From an uncultured bacterium (GTDB taxonomy: Bacteria > Bacteroidota > Ignavibacteria > Ignavibacteriales > Melioribacteraceae), in the NCBI GenBank assembly GCA_937936675.1, contig CALDDL010000133.1, positions 1-30,000 of the forward strand: 30,000 nucleotides of DNA, written 5' to 3'. The notes below the pieces were generated by a model that searched no databases, had not been told where the DNA came from, and was given only the letters and a program-made list of their open reading frames with translations. This document shows positions 24,996 to 30,000 of this stretch, in pieces (the stretch's first letter is position 1; each line of letters begins with the position of its first letter). The translations under genes and the position numbers were made by a program.

Positions 24996-25856
24996 TTAAT
25001 TACTTATTAATGTTAAAAATTTTTCTGCTTTTGATATAGCATCTTTTTCTTTGCTTGAAATTAGAATAATTTCTCCGAGTTTAGATTTTGAAATCATTGA
25101 TGAAAAATAATTCATGTCGGTTTTAATGAGATTTTTACAATTGTTGTAAAGCATATCTTGATTAATTATAGTTTGAAAACCATCCTTTGGAGAATTTTTT
25201 AGAAACTCTGAATCGGTAGGACTTGGATTTAAAGACCAAAATCCTTGTACTACACCTGATGTTTTTAAAAAATCAGCTTTCTTAATATAGCTATTTTTAA
25301 TCGGACTATTTCCCAATACAATTATAGGAATTTTTGTTGATGCTTTACCCGAAACTCTTATATTAATTGATTTTCCGATAGCTTTTAACATTGAATCCGA
25401 CCTTAATAATGATGGAATCCCAGTATGCTTTTCAAAACTACTTATGTATTCAACATTGTCAGGTGGTGAAAATTTATAATTGGATACAACACTCATTTTA
25501 ACTTCAAAAATTAGTTTTATATTTTCCGACTTTTGATTTACCTCATTCGTAGTACAAAAAGCAAGATCGGCTGATGAATTTTTAGACAAACAAATTTCAT
25601 CACAAATAACACCATTAACTGCATATAAACCTAATTTCTTAGCTATTGGTTCTAAATAATCTTTACACCATTTTTCAGTGAATTTTCCGATTAAAGAATT
25701 TCTGCTTTGAAGAGTCTTTCCTTCTGAATTATATCCTTTTGGGATATAAGCATAATAACCATCGAAAAGATTGTAGAAAAGCTGCTCAGGAGAAGCGAAA
25801 CTTTTCAAGGCTTCTTTAAAGAATATTATCTCAATTTCATTATTCCATAAATTCAT
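24996..25856 (-). CDS. Probable type II restriction endonuclease (PD-(D/E)XK)
   Basis: I do not recognise the named family of this 286-residue protein. A PD-(D/E)XK-type site is visible: Asp97 in SSADLAF, then, after a loop, Glu118 and Lys120 in IFEVK. An upstream helix, SLIGKFTEKWCKDYL, places Glu61 where many such nucleases have a supporting acidic residue. The gene sits 1 nt ahead of a DNA methyltransferase gene on the same strand, which is the main reason for calling it the restriction enzyme. Being first in the transcript, it would be made before or with its protective methylase, so expression control matters; no C-protein gene is seen. It lacks a strong Shine-Dalgarno site (TTGGAC before ATG). 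It is isolated from the aldolase gene by a terminator. Confidence 0.78.
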   Translation of the reverse strand: MNLWNNEIEIIFFKEALKSFASPEQLFYNLFDGYYAYIPKGYNSEGKTLQSRNSLIGKFTEKWCKDYLEPIAKKLGLYAVNGVICDEICLSKNSSADLAFCTTNEVNQKSENIKLIFEVKMSVVSNYKFSPPDNVEYISSFEKHTGIPSLLRSDSMLKAIGKSINIRVSGKASTKIPIIVLGNSPIKNSYIKKADFLKTSGVVQGFWSLNPSPTDSEFLKNSPKDGFQTIINQDMLYNNCKNLIKTDMNYFSSMISKSKLGEIILISSKEKDAISKAEKFLTLISN

Positions 25857-25949
25857 ATCAGTCCAATATTTATAACTTGTTAAATATTAATAATAGTCCG
25901 AGAAATAATTATATGAGTTAATAATCTAACTATTTTAAAAAGCAAAAAA

Positions 25950-25978
25950 AAAGCCGCCGTATAATTCCCGGCGGCTTT
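25950..25978 (-). terminator. Strong intrinsic terminator of the aldolase transcript
   Basis: A perfect 10-bp stem, AAAGCCGCCG with CGGCGGCTTT, and a 9-nt loop are followed on the minus strand by further T residues (nine in a row counting the stem end). It lies about 85 nt past the aldolase stop and insulates the restriction-modification genes from upstream transcription. Confidence 0.93.
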
Positions 25979-26062
25979 GGAAATGTCGATGCATCTAAAA
26001 CTATCTTTGATTACGCTTATACAATTAAGATACTTCTAATGAATTATCATCTAAGACATCTT

Positions 26063-27124
26063 TTATGCAATTGTTACATCTTTGCAGAGATATACATCCT
26101 GAATAGCATTTAATAATTTAACGCCTTCAACCATTGGTCTTTGGAAAGCTTTACGACCCGAGATTAAGCCCATGCCGCCTGCTCTTTTATTAATAACTGC
26201 TGTTTTAGTAGCTTCAGCAAAATCATTAGCTCCAGAAGCACCGCCCGAATTGATTAATCCGGCTTTACCCATATAGTTATTAATTACCTGATACCTTGTA
26301 AGATCAATAAGATGATCGGTTGTTAATTCAGTATAAATTCTTTTATCTGTTTTGCCATAAGAAGAATTATCCATATTAAGTGCTTTATAGCCGCCATTAT
26401 TCTCAGGAAGTTTTTGTTTAATAATATCAGCTTCGATTGTTACGCCAAGATGATTTGCCTGACCGGTTAAGTCGGCAGAAACATGATAATCTTTATCTTG
26501 TTTGAATGCGGGATTTCTTAAGTAGCACCATAAAATTGTTCCAAGACCTAACTCATGAGCATATTGAAAAGCTTCGCTTACTTCCATGATCTGGCGTGTG
26601 CTTTCGTCCGAACCGAAATAGATTGTAGCACCGACAGCAGCAGCACCCATATCATAAGCTTGTTCAACCGATGCAAACATAACTTGATCAAATTTATTAG
26701 GATAGGTTAAAAGTTCATTATGGTTAATTTTTACTACTAATGGAATTTTATGAGCATATTTTCTTGAAACCATTCCAAGTACGCCAAGAGTAGAAGCAAC
26801 TGCATTACATCCGCCTTCGATAGCTAATTTAACGATGTTTTCAGGATCGAAATAAGCCGGATTAGGAGCAAAAGAAGCACCTGCAGAGTGCTCGATTCCT
26901 TGATCTACCGGAAGAATTGAAACATAACCTGTATTTGCTAAACGACCATGATTAAAAATCCATTGCAGATTTTTTAATACATTGATATTTCTATCGCTAT
27001 GATAGAATACTTTATCGACAAAATCGCCGCTAGGTAATGTTAATTGTTCAGCCGGAAATTTTGCTTTGTAGGTTAGGAGATCATCCGCCTCTTTACCCAA
27101 TAACTCTTTGATTTTCTCAATCAT
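26063..27124 (-). CDS. fbaB: Class I fructose-bisphosphate aldolase (DhnA/FbaB type)
   Basis: The 353-residue enzyme interconverts fructose-1,6-bisphosphate with dihydroxyacetone phosphate and glyceraldehyde-3-phosphate through a lysine Schiff base. Family motifs are ILPVDQGIEHS (70-80), LVVKINHNE (129-137) with a conserved Lys, IEADIIKQKLPENNGGY (from 230) with Lys236 matching the Schiff-base lysine of E. coli FbaB, and the phosphate-binding INSGGASG (291-298) and GLISGRKAFQRP (319-330). This is the archaeal-type class I aldolase found in many bacteria, cytosolic, in glycolysis or gluconeogenesis. The ATG has GAGGAAC upstream. It follows the barrel protein gene by 17 nt on the same strand. 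Confidence 0.95.
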   Translation of the reverse strand: MIEKIKELLGKEADDLLTYKAKFPAEQLTLPSGDFVDKVFYHSDRNINVLKNLQWIFNHGRLANTGYVSILPVDQGIEHSAGASFAPNPAYFDPENIVKLAIEGGCNAVASTLGVLGMVSRKYAHKIPLVVKINHNELLTYPNKFDQVMFASVEQAYDMGAAAVGATIYFGSDESTRQIMEVSEAFQYAHELGLGTILWCYLRNPAFKQDKDYHVSADLTGQANHLGVTIEADIIKQKLPENNGGYKALNMDNSSYGKTDKRIYTELTTDHLIDLTRYQVINNYMGKAGLINSGGASGANDFAEATKTAVINKRAGGMGLISGRKAFQRPMVEGVKLLNAIQDVYLCKDVTIA

Positions 27125-27141
27125 TTTGTTCCTCTATATAT

Positions 27142-27831
27142 TTAATTAAAAAATGCTGTTACGCCTATGCTAATTTGTATTAAATCAGTTTTCGATTTAA
27201 CGGGATAATATTTTACTTTACCTAATCTTACTTCCACACCGTCTTTGGTTAAATATTCTGCTTCGCTACCAAGAATATATCTGGCTTTTAAATCAAGAAA
27301 TAATCTTGAGACATCACCCATATCTTTACCGACTTGAATAAGCAGACCGCCTCCGCCTCCATAACTCCAAGTAAGATCATCAAAATTTGTGGATGCTGCA
27401 ATTGATTCACCTGTAGTTTCATTCTTTATATCGGTCGATGTTGATATATAAGCACCTCCAAATAATCCTTCGAGATACGGTCTTACAGTACCTTGAAACG
27501 GAGAAATGAGAAACAATAAATGGAAATTTGCAATACTATTGGTTCTCGAAACTTCCACAGAAACATCGGGATTTGTTTCCGAAAAAGGACGTCTTTCGGT
27601 GGTCATTCCATAAACCATATATCCGAGATTAAGTCCCACCGAGAATGGTCGTACTTTTGAAGGACTCCATAAAGTACCATGAACATTTAATCCGAATCCC
27701 GCATTATCGACGTTCTCTTTAAATTCACCCTGCGGCAGCCCAATTAATAATCCGCCACCGACTGTTTGTGCGTTTATTTTAAAGAACATTAAGAAGAAAA
27801 ATAGGCTTAAAATTAGTAATCTAGTCTTCAC
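27142..27831 (-). CDS. Small outer-membrane beta-barrel protein
   Basis: The 229-residue product has a signal peptide (1-21, ending INAQ) and a body of alternating Gly/aromatic strands (GGGLLIGLPQGEF, GLNLGYMVYG, LEGLFGGAYIS, YGGGGGLLIQVG) ending in ISIGVTAFFN. This is the pattern of an 8-strand barrel of the OmpA/OprF-like or outer-membrane protein beta-barrel superfamily. No OmpA peptidoglycan-binding domain follows. Function is unknown. The start is GTG at 27831 with AGGGGTTGA directly upstream; it gives a good signal peptide, and no nearby ATG does so. The aldolase gene follows after 17 nt, though a functional link is not evident. Confidence 0.85.
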   Translation of the reverse strand: MKTRLLILSLFFFLMFFKINAQTVGGGLLIGLPQGEFKENVDNAGFGLNVHGTLWSPSKVRPFSVGLNLGYMVYGMTTERRPFSETNPDVSVEVSRTNSIANFHLLFLISPFQGTVRPYLEGLFGGAYISTSTDIKNETTGESIAASTNFDDLTWSYGGGGGLLIQVGKDMGDVSRLFLDLKARYILGSEAEYLTKDGVEVRLGKVKYYPVKSKTDLIQISIGVTAFFN

Positions 27832-27931
27832 TCAACCCCTAAAAATATATCTTTCAAATATAAGTAATTTCCAAGTTATCGGGGTCTTTTTATGGGAGAA
27901 TTTTGTCTTAAAATGAAAATTTAATAATTAA

Positions 27932-28528
27932 TTAAAATTTTATCTCCGGTGTTTGATATGCTTTTTCTAAAAGGAGATTATAGTTTTCAAGTGAAATTTC
28001 AATAGCACCAAACATTTTTAGATGGTCAGTCTGAAATTGTACATCAAGAAGTGAATATCCTTTATCATTAAGCCTTTTTAATAAAACAGCGAGAGCGCAT
28101 TTAGAGGTTTGGCTAATTTTTGAGAACATCGATTCTCCAAAGAATGCACCACGATAGCTAACTCCATAAAGTCCGCCAACTAATTCATTCCCGGAAAAAA
28201 CTTCCACTGAATGAAGTGCCCCAATCTTATATAATCCTTTATATTCTTTTTTTAATTGTGGCGATATCCAAGTGCTATCTCTTTCAGAGCAATTATTAAT
28301 CACTTCAAAAACCGATGTATCAAATCTAAATTCGAATTCAGATTTATTTAAGAATTTTATAAGAGTGTGAGGGATGTTATAAGATTCGAGTGGAATTATT
28401 GTTCTGATTTCGGGATAGAACCATTCAATTTCCCCTGAATTGTCATCTCCCATTGGGAAAGCACCTTGAGCATAAAGATGTAAAATTTTTTCTGCTCTTA
28501 ATTCCTCTTTCGTTTTTCTATTACTCAT
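27932..28528 (-). CDS. aat: Leucyl/phenylalanyl-tRNA-protein transferase
   Basis: The 198-residue enzyme moves Leu or Phe from aminoacyl-tRNA to the N-terminal Arg or Lys of proteins, marking them for ClpS/ClpAP. Family motifs are LYAQGAFPMGD, IEWFYPEIRTIIPLE, STWISPQLKKEY, GLYGVSYRGAFFGESMFS and LLDVQFQTDHLKMFGA. Length is slightly below the typical 200-240. The ATG at 28528 lies inside the end of the DUF2721 gene with an 8-nt overlap, so translation is probably coupled. Bacteroidota-type genomes often carry aat near clpA or clpS, but neither is in this window. Confidence 0.95.
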   Translation of the reverse strand: MSNRKTKEELRAEKILHLYAQGAFPMGDDNSGEIEWFYPEIRTIIPLESYNIPHTLIKFLNKSEFEFRFDTSVFEVINNCSERDSTWISPQLKKEYKGLYKIGALHSVEVFSGNELVGGLYGVSYRGAFFGESMFSKISQTSKCALAVLLKRLNDKGYSLLDVQFQTDHLKMFGAIEISLENYNLLLEKAYQTPEIKF

Positions 28529-29009
28529 GCACCTTTACTTCATAAGCAATAATCTCATATCCTTTATATGTTTCAAATCCCGCAAAAACTACTCCCACGA
28601 GGACAAGAGACATTCCAATTAAAAAGGAGGAAACAATTACTATATTTAAATCCATTGAGACAAAATAGGAAGCACCTAAAAGCAAAGAAGTAAATACAAA
28701 CATAGCTACACCCATTGTGTAACAAAGTACTGTATTGCGTACTAATTTTACTCTATATACTAAAGCTTTAATCTGAATTGCAATACTTTCGAGGCGAACA
28801 TTTTCATCTGTCGTTATAGGTCTTTCACCTACTTTCATAAATAAGCGTCTTTTCTCTTCATTTAGTAAACGGATTCTATTTACGACCAGAGAATATTTAT
28901 TATTAATTCCGAGCAAAAGCAAACCGCAGGCATTAATCATTACTGCCGGTGCTAAAATGAGTTGTATTAATTGTACTGCAGTTAAATGGTCGTTTGGGAT
29001 CATATTCAT
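28521..29009 (-). CDS. DUF2721 membrane protein
   Basis: The 162-residue protein has a membrane segment at about 13-35, a cytoplasmic charged helix region with conserved Arg and Glu (NRIRLLNEEKRRL), and two further membrane segments at about 92-115 and 121-145. This layout and the ILAPAVMINACGLLLLGINNKY start match the DUF2721 family, whose function is not known. Two Met codons (residues 1 and 3) could start translation; no strong ribosome site distinguishes them. It overlaps aat by 8 nt and is the first gene of that pair, divergent from the EamA transporter. Confidence 0.85.
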   Translation of the reverse strand: MNMIPNDHLTAVQLIQLILAPAVMINACGLLLLGINNKYSLVVNRIRLLNEEKRRLFMKVGERPITTDENVRLESIAIQIKALVYRVKLVRNTVLCYTMGVAMFVFTSLLLGASYFVSMDLNIVIVSSFLIGMSLVLVGVVFAGFETYKGYEIIAYEVKVHE

Positions 29010-29084
29010 AAGATTTTTATTATTGGTTTATGGTGTATTTATAAAGTAAATTAATTCTTCTTTTTAAATATATTAATTTCTCTT

Positions 29085-29981
29085 ATGAATTTGGATAAAA
29101 ATACTAAATCGATATTATTCTCATTAATTGCTGTGGTACTGTGGTCCACTTCTGCCACTGCTTTTAAGCTCACTTTAGAAGGGATGAATTTTGCCCAACT
29201 GCTTTTCTATTCTTCGTTCGTGAGTGCAATTGTATTTTTTGTTTTATCTTACTTAAAAAGAAGAGATGAATTAAAGAAATTTTTCCGAAGCGGCAATCTT
29301 AGAAATAGCGTTATTCTGGGTCTTCTTAATCCATTTCTTTATTATATGATTTTATTGAAAGCTTATACACTCCTACCCGCTCAGGAAGCACAGCCGCTTA
29401 ATTATACGTGGCCCATAGCTATCTCCATTTTTTCTGTGATTTTTTTAAAACAAAAATTATCCCCTGTTTTAATTATCGGTCTCGTCTCTGCCTTTTTAGG
29501 AGTTATAATTATTGCTACGAGCGGAAATTTAACTTCACTTAAATTTCACAATACACTTGGAGTTGTACTGGCATCGGGTAGTTCCATTATCTGGGCAGGA
29601 TTTTGGATATTTAATATACTTGATAGAAGAGATGATTTAATAAAACTTTTCGGAGGTTTTCTTGCCGGGACTTTATTCACAGGAATCTATATTTTTTTCT
29701 TTGATTCTTTTTTAGTTATAAATCCTATCTATTTTATTGGTGCAGTTTATGTCGGATTATTTGAAATGGGTTTTACTTTTTATCTATGGCTGAAAGGATT
29801 ATCATTAAGTAAAAATAAAGCTGCAACATCAACACTAGCTTATCTATCACCATTTCTTTCAATGATTTTTATAGCCATAATCCTAGGCGAAATAATAAAA
29901 CCATCTTCTATAATCGGACTGGTTTTTATCATAGGAGGAATTTTAGTGCAGCAATTATTTAATAAAACTAAGCTAAATTGA
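29085..29981 (+). CDS. EamA/DMT-family transporter
   Basis: The 298-residue protein has about ten membrane helices arranged as two EamA repeats (about 9-144 and 157-292). The first begins LFSLIAVVLWSTSATAFKLTL, with the signature VxWSTxxxxxK and later the helix PLNYTWPIAISIFSVIFLKQKLS. The second repeat ends GLVFIIGGILVQQLF. Such inner-membrane carriers export or import metabolites such as amino acids or sugars; the substrate is unknown. The start lies after an A/T-rich stretch with no clear ribosome site (CTCTT before ATG), so initiation may be weak or leaderless-like. It is the last complete gene in the window. Confidence 0.93.
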   Translation: MNLDKNTKSILFSLIAVVLWSTSATAFKLTLEGMNFAQLLFYSSFVSAIVFFVLSYLKRRDELKKFFRSGNLRNSVILGLLNPFLYYMILLKAYTLLPAQEAQPLNYTWPIAISIFSVIFLKQKLSPVLIIGLVSAFLGVIIIATSGNLTSLKFHNTLGVVLASGSSIIWAGFWIFNILDRRDDLIKLFGGFLAGTLFTGIYIFFFDSFLVINPIYFIGAVYVGLFEMGFTFYLWLKGLSLSKNKAATSTLAYLSPFLSMIFIAIILGEIIKPSSIIGLVFIIGGILVQQLFNKTKLN

Positions 29982-30000
29982 ATGTCTGACCGATCTGGTC

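Noticed and set aside
25908..25913. TATAAT on the minus strand upstream of the nuclease gene
   Set aside because: No matching -35 element at the right distance, and this hexamer is common by chance in AT-rich DNA; also not the usual promoter form for this group.
1..30000. tRNA, rRNA, CRISPR arrays, transposases, integrases or attachment sites
   Set aside because: Intergenic stretches are all short and were read without finding cloverleaf-like sequence, direct repeat arrays or transposase/integrase motifs; hand reading can still miss a small RNA.

Overview
The window is AT-rich bacterial chromosome that reads like a member of the Bacteroidota/Ignavibacteriota/Chlorobiota assemblage. The pointers are a TonB-dependent receptor with an N-terminal carboxypeptidase-regulatory-like domain paired with a DUF4249 lipoprotein, secreted outer-membrane-type proteins with signal peptides ending in AQ, and a signal-peptide-bearing tricorn-type protease. 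This placement is an inference from protein families; no rRNA, tRNA, CRISPR array or insertion sequence was seen. Gene density is high and no gap exceeds about 230 bases.

Layout. 1-1818 (+): the 3' end of dnaG (primase) followed after 8 nt by a cytosolic GH13 alpha-amylase-like enzyme. 1886-7658 (-): carA and carB (carbamoyl-phosphate synthase, both with GTG starts and overlapping by 4 nt), a single-domain response regulator, and a secreted barrel-like protein with an Asp/Trp-rich start. 7848-14765 (+): a tight cluster of TonB-dependent receptor, DUF4249 lipoprotein, RlpA-like lipoprotein and a large tricorn-type protease, the first three joined by ATGA overlaps. 14991-18613 (+): a galactokinase-like protein that has lost nearly every catalytic and sugar-binding residue, a long TPR protein, and aroE (shikimate dehydrogenase). 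18757-23307 (-): a class I aminotransferase, then a secreted amidase and a secreted SxxK serine hydrolase that probably form one transcript. 23383-24015 (+): a HAD phosphatase-like protein. 24056-25856 (-): a two-gene restriction-modification system, nuclease gene first and N4-cytosine-type methyltransferase second. 26063-27831 (-): archaeal-type class I fructose-bisphosphate aldolase and a small outer-membrane barrel protein. 27932-29009 (-): aat (Leu/Phe-tRNA-protein transferase) with an overlapping DUF2721 membrane protein. 29085-29981 (+): an EamA/DMT transporter.

Most of the window is housekeeping metabolism (pyrimidine/arginine precursor, aromatic amino acids, glycolysis/gluconeogenesis, N-end-rule tagging) mixed with envelope functions. 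The items most worth a second look are the degenerate galactokinase at 14991-16208, the restriction-modification pair whose nuclease I could not assign to a named family, and the receptor/DUF4249/RlpA/tricorn gene string. Well-formed intrinsic terminators at 1854-1878, 18683-18715 and 25950-25978 mark several transcription-unit boundaries.
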